A DNA stretch of 64,000 nt. It comes from Linepithema humile (Eukaryota; Arthropoda; Insecta; Hymenoptera; Formicidae). A program made the position numbers and the translations under genes. Below, piece after piece: positions 1-12,722 of this stretch (its first letter is position 1; every line of letters starts with the position of its first letter). The notes under the pieces are model-generated. The model saw only the letters and a list, made by a program, of their open reading frames with translations. It made no database searches and was not told the origin of the DNA. The stretch is taken from contig NC_090129.1 of assembly GCF_040581485.1 (NCBI RefSeq), positions 18,223,264 to 18,287,263 on the forward strand, read 5' to 3'.

Positions 1-38
1 GAGTGCCATTTTAAGTATCGCGCGATTTTTGTATTCAG

Positions 39-160
39 GTACGCATGCGAGCAATGCATGCGCCGCGAACGCGTGTGATTCAATGTGAGTGCTTCGATGG
101 ACCACTGAGAGGAGGAGGAGGCTCAGTAGGAGCATCGGGCGCCGGCGGAGCAACTCTAGA
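39..160 (+). CDS. Possible internal coding exon of a gene entering from the left (partial)
   Basis: An AG at 37-38, after a T-rich run, is followed by a frame open for 40 codons. It ends at the strong donor GTAAGT at 161. The frame reads ...RTRVIQCECFDGPLRGGGG... and then a Gly/Ser/Ala-rich stretch, a composition often seen in disordered parts of insect proteins. The same frame is closed by TAA at 12-14, so the exon cannot extend far to the left. It leaves two bases of a codon, which fits the next candidate exon at 476-520. I do not recognise the protein. The piece could instead be a spliced untranslated exon. The splice sites are visible; the coding status is inferred. Confidence 0.35.
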
Positions 161-475
161 GTAAGTAATCATTTGTTATTTATTATTATTATTTACGAAA
201 TGTTGTGCATAAAATATTAGAAATATTCAGTAAAATGTTCAATAAAATATTTGCAATGTTTAATATTTATATCTGATTCTTAAAAATTTTTAACATATAT
301 AATTATTATTCTAAATAACTTAATTAATAATCTAATTAAACTTTTTTTTAATAAATATTTTATTAGATTTTTGCTTAGATAAATGAATAAAAATTTAATG
401 TACGCAATTATTATTTCACAGACATTAATCATTTTGAACACAGCTCTAATCTGAATTTACTTTTGTGTGTTACAG

Positions 476-520
476 ATCAGCTTTGCAGATCAACAACTCC
501 GCTGCTGCGCATCATTCATA
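476..520 (+). CDS. Possible 45-nt microexon following the exon at 39-160 (partial)
   Basis: The sequence TTTTGTGTGTTACAG directly precedes it and the donor GTGAGT directly follows it, so both splice sites are close to consensus. Joined to the exon at 39-160 in phase 2 it continues the open frame as ESALQINNSAAAHHS and again leaves two bases (TA) over. A length of 45 nt keeps the phase. No convincing following exon was found on this strand. The protein is unknown, and the call rests only on paired splice signals and a continuous frame. Confidence 0.33.
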
Positions 521-1707
521 GTGAGTGAATCCAAATTATCTACAATTTTTATTAAAATAATGGGTCTATATAAAACATAGTCGTCATTACGTTTTTCGTT
601 TGCAATGTATTAATTCATGTATGAATTGAAAAGTACATAAAAGATAAGAATATTATACGAGGGATAATTTGTTTTTATTTAATATTTGAGATATTTTTAA
701 TTGATTTGTGAAAAAGAATTATTTTATTATTTGATAGTCTTACTCTCGTATATATGAATACAATAAAATATTAGCAATTTTATAATAAAGAAAATTACAT
801 ATAATGTTATAATGTTGTAAAGCATTGCAGAATTATGCAGAATAATATTAAAAATAAAAGTATAAATAATTTATAATTTTATAGATCCATTATTTTAAAA
901 TGGATGGGCTAGGACTTAGATTTATCGATAGATTTTTAACCCTGGAATACATTTTACGATTAATAGATCAGAGTGAGACATATTGAGTTATTTGGAAAGT
1001 TTGCAGAATTTTTTTATGACACAATTAAAAATAATTATTATATTTTTATATGTTCATATTTATTCAGTAATATTTATTTATTCAGCAGCATTAACATATA
1101 ATATGTATTACATATTGTCTAGATAACAAAGAAATTTGTTACGGAATTTGTAAATAATTTTTTATTTTGAAAATAATTTTTTTTTATTTGTAAATTATAT
1201 CGTTTTTATATAATGAGAAATTGGTGTTTATTTTTTCATTAAAATTAGCAGCGACAATTTTATTACAATAGTAAAATGCATTTGTTGACAATAAATTATT
1301 ATGTTGTAACAGCAATTTAATCTTCACAAATAAATGTATTTCACAAATTTTATCTATTTTTCTGAATTTTATCGCTGTCATATTTAATATCGCTATTATC
1401 TCTTTCCTTTCTTTCTCTTTTTTTTCCCTTAAATATGATTTGTGCTTTTATATTTTGCCAGGGTTATATATTGTGCAATTTGGCGTAGAAAAGTATAAAA
1501 TTAAGAAAATTTTGAAATATGTGCATGTAAATATACATTGAAAATAGAAAAGATATATTTTACAATAACGCGACGGAAATTAAAAATTGATGTTACATTC
1601 AAAATAATTTATTTAAAGAGCGCACTTTTGATTAACGATTTTTGAAATATATTTATTATTGCTATACGCCAATTTCTTCGTAATTTTTCCTAGCTTATCC
1701 ATGCATC

Positions 1708-1790
1708 TGTGGTCCCATGGCTTAATTGATTCCATGGTTGAGCACGGAAATTCGAAATTCGTGGTCCTATTGATGATGGTCGAGCACGGA
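1708..1790. repeat. Two imperfect direct copies of a GTGGTCCYAT...GAGCACGGA unit
   Basis: The block 1708-1748 (TGTGGTCCCATGG...TTGAGCACGGA) is echoed at 1760-1790 (CGTGGTCCTAT...TCGAGCACGGA). Similar end motifs flank a variable middle. This looks like a degenerate tandem duplication or an old transposon remnant. Small minus-strand frames here simply read through the repeat. Confidence 0.4.
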
Positions 1791-3498
1791 TCTTGAAACA
1801 ATGTTGATACGATCGACCATTGAATAATGATCGACTATCAACACAAATTTTGGACGCAACTAGCGGAAACTTAGCTGAGCTCTGCGCTAGCATCCTGTGA
1901 GAAATTCTTCTCATTTTCTCATTAAACTTTATCAATTTACGGTTTTTAGTACGAAGATTAGGAATTTTTTATTAGGTTTTTCTGTTAGGTAGAATTTTTA
2001 TTAGGTAGGATGTTTTATTAGAGTTTTTGGATAGGTAAAATTTTAAAACTTTTTACTTTTTTTTTTTTAATTCTTTGCTGTCGATAAACTTTGGAACTTC
2101 TGCTTTGACAGTTAGTTCGCAGTTTATTGATGACAGAGATAATGACGAAACTTTGGGTGGGTAAAGGAAATTAACAAATATTTGCAACATGTATTTATTT
2201 ATAATTTTTACATATACAAATCGAAAAATCCTATTAATTATTTTTTCTGTTCATATTTTTTGTTTACACCATTTTATTTGTGTGCTGAAGCTTAAATTAT
2301 TTTTTGTTTATTATTGGCAAAATTAAATAATAATACTGGCATGTTTGAAATGATAAATATATACTTTATTTTTATTTTATTTTTTTTGGTATTTTTCAGC
2401 CATAAGTAAAATTGTTATGAGGTTTAAATTTTACAAAATTCCCAATTATAAATCGTACACACGTAATCGTACATACGTAAAACATTGGCATGATGTTATG
2501 TACTTAATTCTTTCTGAAATATATAATTGGCAACATTTCGTCTAGATAAATTTTAATTTATATATAATAAATTAATTTGGTGTTTTAATTAGTTTAATTT
2601 AATATTTTAATTTAAGACATATTAAAATCGAATTGATTTACATGTTATTTTTAATTTAAAAGTTAATCAATTCTAGATTAATATTCGACAATGTAGCATT
2701 ACACAAGTAATCGTTATAAATTGATAGACGAAATCTAACATAATAATATTAATATTTATTATGAATATAATTATAAGACTTGTAATTAAAAAACAAGTTA
2801 TTTAGTTTTATAACGATTCAGCAACCATATAACATTTTTATTAATTTCTTCAGGAAAGTATAATGTTGCAACTTTCAAACCGTTTGCCACAAGTATCGAT
2901 ACAAAATTGAGCATTAAGATATTAATAAATTATTTTTTCTAGAAATTATTTTATTATCACTAAATCCAAAACTATGTAATAAATTTAATTCGTATTTGTT
3001 TATCGTATAACTTAAAAAATATGTATTAGAGTTTTTATTACAACTTTACTTATAAATTACGACAGAATATGTTGTAATAATTAAAATAAGTGTATGAATA
3101 AATATAAGAGATACATTTCTGAAAAAAAATGCTTCTGCTTAGTCAAATAAAAATAAGACTGAGACAAATGTAATTAATGAGAGTTAGGTCTATATTTGAT
3201 AGAAACTCGCAAGAATAGATTAAAACTTATTGATATGGTAAAGTATGTTAATTATTAACGATTTGAGAATGAGAGACAAAATTTATCGTCATTACATCAC
3301 CGCAGACGATAACAAATATGTATTCAACGCTTTTTACGCTTAAATTTACAAATGAAATCGCTATATCATGACTGTGATACATTATATTAAAATGAAAGTT
3401 ACATTTATCTTTTAGTTATCACATGTATATACTAATTATACAATCGCAAATATATTATAGAAATACAACGTACGTATCATAAAAGATATATCTCAATA

Positions 3499-3650
3499 GT
3501 TAACCCTTTAACTGTGATCTCGGGCTTCACTTCTTGGTTAATGTAACGGTATTTTTCCAATTTTATAACTTTATTCTACAACAATCTTAAAACAAATATC
3601 ACATTCCGATGCGTAAGATTAAAAATCAATGCACTAGTTAAAGGATTAAA
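3499..3650. mobile_element. Probable short inverted-repeat element (MITE remnant)
   Basis: The left end reads TTAACCCTTTAACTGTG (about 3500-3515). The right end reads CACTAGTTAAAGGATTAAA (3632-3650), its imperfect inverse complement. The interior of about 115 bp has no coding capacity. Ends of the TTAACCCTTTA type are common on small insect repeats. No clear target-site duplication is visible. Confidence 0.4.
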
Positions 3651-6555
3651 TTTTTTGTTCTTACATTCGTACTTGTCCTTGCGTCGACACTTTTTGCTAT
3701 GTTAAATAATCCATATCGTAGATCGGCTGATTTAATAGCTATACGTGGATACTTTTCAGCTGCGAGACTATATAGGTTTAATACCGATTATTATCGGTAA
3801 ACAAAGATTCGATAATGATATATTCCCGTGTCTCCGTTGCAATTCAAACGAGAAGGGTGCTCGACTAATATATTCGTCAACTAATTTAAAAAAAAATATA
3901 TTTATGATATTATATTACTAATCGAAAGAAATTTGCCTAATTCCGCATTTGTTACAGAATTTTTTTGTATGTATTTTAAAAATATTCGAAATGTGTACTT
4001 TAGCTAGAATTATGATTTAAAAAGTCACTAAACTGGATGATTATATTTAATTAATTTGGTTAAGCTTAGTTTAGTAATTCATTATTCTTTTGTAGTTTAT
4101 AATTCTGCAGACCTCTTAACTTTGCAGTAGTGATGCCTCTCGTAGTAACATCTTTATTTGAAGAAATACTTTCTTGCTAATATTCATAGGAAAATAAAAG
4201 TTGCTTAATATTTTCATTAACATTATTATTTAAGATAAAGATAGTTGATTAACAGGATTATAGACTATTACTGTTTACTGACCGTAAACCACTGCAAAGT
4301 CAAGTAATCGAACTTGAGCACTTTCCTCAATCGCACGACGAACATTTACGTTGAACATAAGAGCAATGCGCGTTAGATCAGATAATTGAAAGATGAATAC
4401 AATAACAGAAAGAGTGAAAGGAACAGAGAAACGGGTGGGACCGTAAGAATAGCGTAATTCGCGGAATGTTAATGTTAATAGATAGTCTCGCAGCCGCGCG
4501 TGCGACAATGAACAAATGACGCGACACGAGCCGCATGGCTTGCCAGAGAAACGTCGGTTTGCTCGCCATCGGTCAAGCAAGCACCGAAGCTTATTTGGCA
4601 AAAGGCTCCGCTTCGAAAGCCTCTCTGTGAGGACATGCGCGTCCAGCTTGGCCGTGCCAGTCGCGAGCGATTGCATTAGCGATCGGCGATCGCATTCGGC
4701 AGAGGTAATAGTTGCATCACCGTTGAATAACAATTGAATTTAAATGGTGTACATTATTGATTTCCAAATTTTTTGCACTCAATACAGTATCGCTATCATT
4801 ATAACTTACGTTTCATTAAACAATAAAACCAGTGTTTTACTTATTATATATTGTAAATAAGTATATATAGCAGGAAAGTAAAATTTTGTATTGAATAAAA
4901 TTGTATTTAAAATTTAAAAAATTTTAATAATTAATATTGATAGAATGCTTATTGGAAATCACTGATATATACCTTCATATTAAATGAACTGGGTCGGACT
5001 CAATTACTACAATATTTGATGATTCAACAATTTCGTCTGCTGAATGATTAAAATCTATTCAAGTGATTAAATGGGATTAAGCTCGATTTAATAGCTGAAT
5101 TCGATTTTTATCGAAAGCAATAGGCTCGTTAGTTGCGGCACGATCGAAGCTGAAGGCCCACGTTGTGCTTTGCTTTTCGTTTGCTTTGCGTTGTATTCGT
5201 CGGGATGGAAGGTATCGTGGGTTGTTATAGCTATTATAACTATTAGTTTTGTTGTTATGTTGCATTCAGATAAACCGTAGGTGAAAAGGAACAGCGGGTC
5301 GATCTTTGAACTTTGAATATTTTAGATTTTATCAGTTGCGTGTAAAACTTATACACAATAATATGTATTTAATAAGATTTAAGGAAGATTGCGAAGTGCT
5401 GTTCACTTTCGACCAATGGCCGTGGAAGTGGAGAATTCGTTCACACGCGCAAGAATAATAACAAGGGGTCATGCAGTATCATGCAAAGTATTGCTGTACA
5501 GCTATTTGAAAGTCAAATACCGTAGCTGTTTTTACATAATTGATTGCAATTAAACACATAAATTGTATAAAATATTTTATAAAGTATCATAGAATAAAAT
5601 TTGATGTAAATATGTTTCAAACAATTTTATGTAAAAGTACAATACACACACAGAATAATATAAGAAATAAATAGAAAAAGATTTTTAATTAAACGGTAAA
5701 AGATAGGAAAAAAGCTATAGTTTTTCAGAAAAGAATATAATCATATAAATTTCTAAAAAGCTTCATTAAAGAAAATATAATTCTATAATAGCTTAAATAT
5801 ATGACAATACCTACTGAGTTTATATAAAACTCTTATGTTATAATAAATTGATCTTTACGAAAATAAGAAATTCAAATTTGTAATTATAATTAAAATTTTT
5901 CCGCATCAACTTTTGATAAGCCATATAAACTTCGTGAACGCTATTCATGCAACAATATTTTCGTCTACGTATATAGTATAACTCGATTTTTTTTAATAAC
6001 AAATATCTGAAAACTCTTTCATTATAGCGATCTATGTTCTTTAATGCGTGCCCGTTTCCAGGAAATATGTAACAAATTTTTACTTAATTTTTACTGGGAG
6101 ATTTTTACTATCCATAAATTCTACAAGCTTTACAAATGTTTTAAAAAAATTTCAAATCCAAATTTTTTAATCTCTTAGAGTATTAGTTCCAAAAAACTTG
6201 CAGTTTTTTATTATTTTTAAGCATTTTAAACTTTGCATAGCATTATTTGGAATTTCAATCCTCTTATTATCCAATCTTTTTATGTATATCTAAGATTTTT
6301 ACATAAAGTTTTTTATATTTTAAAAAACGTGCACATATGTGGACAACTTTCAAACTAGAGAAAATTATTCTCGCTGCTCATCAGGCAATTCTTACTGCAT
6401 TTATCGATGCTATATCAGATATACATGCTGCAACCATGCTTTTTACGGTAGAGCACCTTTCTATTGTACAAGCTCGCCTTCTATTACAGACTCTATTGTC
6501 TCTCGTCATTTCTATGAGCATGTCTTATCAGAATAGCGAATGGACAAGACGTCCA

Positions 6556-6556
<1 letters not shown>

Positions 6557-6600
<44 letters not shown>

Positions 6601-6615
6601 GAAAGAGAAAGAGAG
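6557..6615. repeat. (GA)n microsatellite
   Basis: This is an almost pure GA tract, interrupted by a few AA steps. A frame that reads RERERERE through it is an artefact of the repeat. Confidence 0.9.
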
Positions 6616-8394
6616 TGCATCAAAGAACACTGATAAAAACGAAATAACAGTGCAAAGAATATAAAGAGAGTAAGAACTAGAGAGAAAGACAATGTGAAGA
6701 AGAATGAGATAGAATAATTAAATGGAATATAAGAAACGTTTTGCTACATTAATTAAATTGCGCGACGTTTGAACGCTGGACGTCGGTATAATATTCTCGA
6801 TATCGTCATATATTATTTAAAGATTGTTGCGTTATATATTATCAATGTTGCTTAAAAGTTATTTTATAAAATAATTTTTTATAAAATAAATAATTGCTGA
6901 AAAGCAGTAGATAGAAATGCAAAAACATGATTCAGAGAAATTTATATACGTATATATTTAATATTTGTATTTGCAACATTTGAATTATTAAAAAAAATTG
7001 CTCCTTATTTTTTAATATCTTTAAAAATAAGTTGTACAAATTTTATGAATATATTTTGTAAATGTTAGTAAAATTTTTGCAATTGTTTCATTTTCATCTC
7101 ATTTACTCAATTGTATCTGAAATTGGAAAATTTTAAAAAATTGTCATACAAATATTTCTATATTAAATCATGTATAATTGGTGTTCATACTTCGCGCAAT
7201 TTTGCTTTATATCTGAATAAGTTTTCGCATTGAACGAGAAATTGATCAGTCATGTCGCATATTGTCGCATTAAAATGAAAAACGCAACATAATGAGGTGC
7301 ATTATTGTGAGAAAAATCTGAAAGCTAGAGTATCCACACACATTGTTCTTTTTCTGTACTATTCGAGCAAAATTAATTAGATTAAATTATTATTGATATT
7401 CCCAGACAATCGAATACATGCAACGATAACGCCAAAGAAGGAGTTCAATTTCAGTGAAAATTGTGTACAATTTCATATATTTTTACTTATTGGTTTGTAA
7501 GTAGAATTAGTTAGATTCAAAACACCAAGAATAAACGTAAATGTGAAACATTGCATAATTTAGACAAATAATTTTTAGTAATTTGCAAAAAGAGCTAGAA
7601 AGCATTTGCTGATAGGATTATCGCATTAATCAAGTTTTGTTGAAAGTACAACTTAGATCTATCACTCAATTTAAGGATAAATTATTCAATTTATTATTTA
7701 GCAGTTTATGTCATTAGTGTAAACTATAATTATTAATAAAACTTCTTCTTTGGAATTTATGTCACGAATGCATTGTAACGATGCCAGCCGTGCTTGCTCG
7801 AAGAACAACTAACAGGGAGCTCGCGCCGAGATCGTCAGAGAAATTGGTTTGGATATTTGGGATGATTTCTACACGAAACACTTAGGTATTCTCTGTCTAA
7901 GGCCAGCGATCGGAACGAACGATTTACACACAAACTCTAACAATAAAACTCGAAAAAAAAATGGAATTTTTATCCGTTAATCAGATAAATGTAACAATTA
8001 TTTAAATCAACAAATTTTAGATTGAGCTTTGATCCCGAAACGAGATTTATTGCCGATATAATTCAGTATCACTTTATTTTTAACTTTATTTTAGCACTTT
8101 TGTGCTAAAAGTATAACATAAAAACAATTAATAAAATTTTTTACTGTATTATAACGCATAATATAATTCTTTGTAACAATAGATATCACTTGTACGTTGT
8201 GTATGAATGTGTATGTGTGTACACGTGTATGTGTAATGTGTAAAACTCTGTTAACTATATATAATTCTTTTCAATATTCCCCGTTCTTCAGCAATATATA
8301 TTAAATTTATCTCATTATTCACATTTTTTTCTATTATGCGTATACTATCTACGATATGCAACTGCGATAAAATTTTTATATCATACAAATATAT

Positions 8395-8400
8395 TTTATT
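8395..8400 (-). promoter_or_regulatory. Candidate poly(A) signal of the Ly6 gene
   Basis: AATAAA on the minus strand (TTTATT on the plus) lies about 260 bases beyond the stop codon at 8659. Further AATAAA copies occur at 8085-8090, 8073-8078 and 8046-8051, so the true cleavage site is uncertain. Confidence 0.4.
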
Positions 8401-8658
8401 TCTACGCGATCTGATGAATCGATAACGCGTTGAAAGAGGCACAAAATTAACGATAACTATAACGACACGTTGATCGTTCGCACCGCTTTTCATTTTTTTT
8501 AACTACTTTTATCTTTTATATCTTGAAGAATCTAGTCTTTTCAAGATCGAAGCCACAGCTATGTCGTTCGTTCCGATGAGTGGTTTGTTGACTGGTTAGA
8601 ATCTCTACAAAGGATATGATTGGACACCACTGCGATAGGTGGATCGAATTAATTGGTG

Positions 8659-11600
8659 TTATACGATGTAGTCATTGCAACGTTCTATAAAGCAAGCTGA
8701 GGCTCCTAAGATGGTCGAACGCAGAACAAGGATAGTCGATAGGATTAGTAGGAGTATGGAATTCGAACGCGAAGTCGGGGGTACACGATTGCACATATCC
8801 TCCTCACAGAAGCACATGTGACCAGTGCCGGTACTTTCCATCATGCACACGTGGTCCACCATGAATAAGTTTATTTGTAGCTGCGAGGTGCAGGTTCTTC
8901 TCACGCTCTCGTACGCTATAAGCAAAAAGTTTAATAAGCAGCAAGTAAAGCTGCTTATAGAATCACTACAAAGTATTCTACTATAGTTATGTTTTTTATC
9001 ATCGTTATGTTATCAGTTAATGTTCATAATTATTTATATAAACCTAACTTATATTTATTTTTGTACTTAAAACTATTATTTTATAAAGCAAAACCGGGTA
9101 AAAGAATTATTTCTGTATTGAAATACCTACAGATTGATTTAAATATAAAAATTTTTGTCAAGTTTTTTATTTTACATCTAAAACTATACGTATTTTTGTA
9201 AAGAAAAAGTTCGTAAAAGAATTATGTTCTTGTATAAATTTTTCATCTGTGTAAATTAGCCTAATTGTGGATTCTTTCTCCGCTGGATAAACTTTTGTAG
9301 CAAAATGATACTCACGCGAATTTGCGTTGCGAACCATTTTTACGCAGCATCCGTTACAGGTCATTAGAGGTGGTTGGTCTCTAGGTAATGCCGTGTAATT
9401 GAAAGGATCTTTGCATCTGAGGTCCGTCCATGAGTCGCATTCGTAGCAGTAAACGGAGCGAGCTGCGAAATAGATACATTTTCAAAAACCGTGCATCGCC
9501 TTTATCGCACTCGGAAAAGAATGTATATGAAGTCAAAGAGTAAAATGCTTCACCAATAATAATAATTTTTTTAATCGATATAAGATTTTTTATATAGCTA
9601 TCTCTACTCTTATATGTGTTTAGCACTAAATGTGGTATTTAATTTATAAAAATTATGCATATGATGTTATAACCAAACTTGTAAAAAATCAACGTTATCT
9701 TTTAATTAGTAGCCACATTCAGTGTTAAAATTTACAAGTTGTCGCTAAAAAATAATGACTTTAATTAATAAGTCCATAAGTATATGATTAAGCATTATTT
9801 AATTTCTGAATCATTTTTTTTTATTGATTAATCAGTGCAATATTCTGCTGCAGACTAATATGCCTAAGATTATTTTACAACATTTTATATTTCGAAGATA
9901 CATCGTTTTCCGAGTGCTCTTGTCATAAAATTTTTCACATTGATGGGCACCCGCACGCGCGTGAACTTTTAAAAAAAGATTATCAGGCACCGTTCGCTTC
10001 TCACGGCACTTTAGAAGAGCGCAAGTGCTTCGATGACGTGGCTATGCTCGATGAGACTGGACGAGGCTAAAAATTGCGTCGACTGCTAAACAACATTCTT
10101 GATTTATCGGGAATAATTTAATACCCGGTCGTTAAAATAGCTAAATAGCCTCTTAAGTGAAAGACTTTTGCCAATAAGATATTAGAAGAGAAATTCGTCT
10201 ACGTTTCTCGTCCAGTTCGGAGCAATCTCGGACCGGTAATTCCCAACGGAGAGTACTTTTCCGCCTCATTAAAATCTTGGGGTGAATTCTTTGACGAAAG
10301 TCAAAGTCGGTTGGTCCCTAGCGAACGAGTCCGATGACACGGCACGGGCACACCGCGAGGAGAGTAAGCTAGCTTAATCACTCACTCTGGCACTCCGCAT
10401 GACAGACGTTGGCAACCGCGAGTACAATTGCCGCTGAAAACGAAAAATTGGTTGTTGCTTTAGGTAATATGCGTCGGTAACCGGATTGTATGGGTTACTA
10501 GCTTAAATAACTTGGTGAATCTGGTAAAACAAGCGACAGTACTGCACGGAGAAAATTTTATATAAAAAATTACTATGTACGATAGTAGCCGCGGACTATG
10601 AAGGAATTATAAAAATTTTTACATGTTTTTCACATATGAAACATAGTAAAAATGTTCCGTCCGCGGCTTCATGGTCCGCGATTAATGCCGTACATAGTAA
10701 TTTTTGATATAAAATTTTCTCCGTGCATTATATATCGGCTACGGTGACTGCGACTACCACTACAACCGCTACTGTCTCTATAGCGCGCCTCTAGCGTACC
10801 GATATTAACGATGTTGAGGGCCGCTGATAGTTGCGCTAGCTAATAATGCTATCACTCGATTAAAAAAGGTCCTGCGACAGACACATCCAGATTTGTCGGT
10901 TTGTCGAGTGGTTTAAGTTTGCTACGCTTTGCAAATTGTGAAATATATAGTGCAGAATACTTTCTTTTAATGCTCGAGGATAAAATATAATATGAAAAAT
11001 GAGATGTGGAATATATTGCATGCATAAAGAACAGTATAAATATAAAGAGAAAATATACAGATTATAGAAAGTGATAGAAAATCTGTATTTCATATACGAA
11101 CTAAAATATCGTAATAGAAATGATGTAAAAATTAATTTTGGTGACACAATTTCAAGACAATCTAGAAATGTATGTTATTACGTGTCGCTTGTAAAACAAT
11201 TTTTACCTTGAAAAAACTGCTTGGAAAAACGGAAACTTAATATGTTAGATATTATGATGTACGATATATACGCACGCTGAAACAGTTTCCGCTCCAGTTA
11301 AAGATAATGTGCACATGTAATAACATATATTTAGAATAAAGTGTACGTACCCTTTAAACTTTATTCCGAGACATTTGAATTCTTTTACATATTTTTAATT
11401 TTTTTATTACGTGTAGGTGTACGATTAATAAAGGGCAAACGATTAATCACTTCTGCGCAGTACGTCACGCATAAATATTGAGTTATTTTGCAGTACAAAT
11501 ATTAAAACAATTACACTTTATTCATTCTTTTTTCATAGTTTACTGTGTAATGTGGAACACGAACTGGCGGTTGAGTTTACTTATTTCTTGCAGTGAAAGA

Positions 11601-12722
11601 GGTGAGTGAACTAAATCGATATTCTTATGCGTGCACTGCATATTTTGGCGATTATTGCGCAGCAAGTATATGGAATGATATTGTTTGTGGGAAGTTTCTT
11701 CTGGAGATTCTTTTAGTGAGTATAAAATAATGTTTAATTATTTCAATTTAATTAAACAATATTTTATACTCATTAAAAGAAACCCCAGAAAGGTCTTTTG
11801 ATAAACAATATATATGAGAATAAAAGAAGTGAAATGATATGAGAAATGCATTAATATTAATATAGACAAAATACTAAAAATAGATTTTTCTACAAAATTA
11901 ACGAACATATTTATTATATTATTTTATTCTGTAGTATATGAAGCTTTTTTATATTTTATATATAAAAAACAAACATTTCAATTTTATTACACATGACAAT
12001 AACAATTACTTGCATTAGAAAACCGACAAAAATATGAATATGCCCGCACAGTTTTCTGAAAATAAACTTCCGCATTTGATCGAATCTAGAAGATATATTT
12101 TTAATGTAATTTGTCAATTTATTAACTTAAATTAATTTATTTTCAATATAACTTTAAATGGTCAATAAAGAAACGATATGTGAAGGGACAATAGTATGTT
12201 GCGTTCATGCAGTCTTCTAGATATTTTCAATTGTGGACTTTTTTCATGGATCTTACGTACATACGTACGTGTTCACGTACCTAGCAGCACAGAGGTAGCG
12301 GCCATACGCGTGTTGATCGATCTAATATGTAATAACACCTATGATCTAGACTCTTAATAAGGCTTATAATAATTGCAAATAGGACTGTACTAATCTCAGT
12401 AAATGGATGTTTAGATTTACATACTTTGCTTCTTAAAATCTGTACTTGAGAGAAAGTTAGCTTAACATTAAAGGGGCAAGTATCCGATAGTTTGGATGTA
12501 GGGTATTTTTCTGCTTCAAATTTCAAATAACAAGAGTATGTTAGTTGCTCTAGTTTAAAGACGTAACAATTAGATTTGAATACATTTGATATTCGCGAAA
12601 AAAGATTCGATTCGACGATGTCTATATCTATTTTCTTCGGATATAAAACCTTTAAAAGCATTAAGTGGAAGTTCGTGAGAAATGTAAGCGCACTCACCCA
12701 CTATTAAGTGATTCGTCCACAT
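8659..12722 (-). CDS. uPAR/Ly6 (three-finger) domain protein, secreted and probably GPI-anchored; four coding exons
   Basis: Exons, in transcript order: 12698-12722, 10386-10433, 9316-9462 and 8659-8915. The donors are GTGAGTGC, GTGAGTGA and GTGAGTAT. The acceptors are TTTTCAG, TTTCGCAG and TTATAG. All three introns are phase 1, and the spliced frame of 158 codons has no stop. The ATG at 12722 has A at -3. Residues 1-21 (MWTNHLIVAAIVLAVANVCH + A) form a signal peptide that only appears after splicing. The mature part has the Ly6 cysteine pattern: CYEC at 30-33, C41, CNGCC at 60-64, C82, C97, and CFCEEDMCN at 108-116 with the diagnostic C-N. NYT at 46-48 is a possible N-glycosylation site. A hydrophobic run SILLLILSTILVL near the C-terminus suggests a GPI-attachment signal, although about 20 further residues follow. 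Known insect relatives (boudin, crooked, coiled, retroactive, sleepless) act in septate junctions, cuticle or ion-channel control. I cannot assign this one to a particular member. Confidence 0.9.
10543..10727. mobile_element. 185-bp inverted-repeat element (MITE) in the Ly6 intron
   Basis: The left arm TGCACGGAGAAAATTTTATA... is mirrored by the right arm ...TATAAAATTTTCTCCGTGCA. The arms match over about 37 bases, up to TACTATGTAC / GTACATAGTA. Further in, CCGCGGACTATGAAGG and CTTCATGGTCCGCG are also inverted, so most of the element folds back. TGCA at both ends may be a 4-bp target duplication or part of the repeat. It lies about 110 bp on the 5' side of the 48-nt Ly6 exon and has no coding capacity. 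Confidence 0.8.
11699..11790. repeat. 92-bp near-perfect hairpin in the Ly6 intron
   Basis: The left arm TTCTGGAGATTCTTTTAGTG... and the inverse complement of the right arm TTCTGGGGTTTCTTTTAATG... agree at nearly every position for about 40 bases. The loop is only a few bases (ATTTCA). It could be a minimal foldback transposon or a source of hairpin RNA. It is not a microRNA I recognise. Confidence 0.75.

Larger units (their letters stand above)
521..8380. other. AT-rich gene-free stretch (intron and/or intergenic)
   Basis: This stretch is dominated by A/T runs with frequent stops in all six frames. A modest CpG island at 4440-4740 gives overlapping open frames on both strands with no protein-like features. 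A 34-codon ATG frame at 7781 (MPAVLARRTT...) has no splice or homology support. It contains the repeats listed separately. I see no supportable gene. Confidence 0.6.

Noticed and set aside
6337..6633. 98-codon frame ending in RERERERE
   Set aside because: It is created by the GA microsatellite.
8089..8110. Small TTTTAGCAC/GTGCTAAAA hairpin downstream of the Ly6 gene
   Set aside because: It is too short and AT-rich to distinguish from chance, and does not match a histone-type 3' stem-loop.
12282..12310. Alternative Ly6 start MAATSVLL with a GTACGT donor
   Set aside because: The phase fits, but the 25-nt exon at 12698-12722 has a better start context and donor and gives a continuous signal peptide.
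12281..12697. 138-codon minus-strand frame in AT-rich DNA that looks protein-like
   Set aside because: Its first codon is the GTG of the splice donor after the Ly6 start exon, so it lies entirely in an intron. It has no ATG at its start and no recognisable domain.
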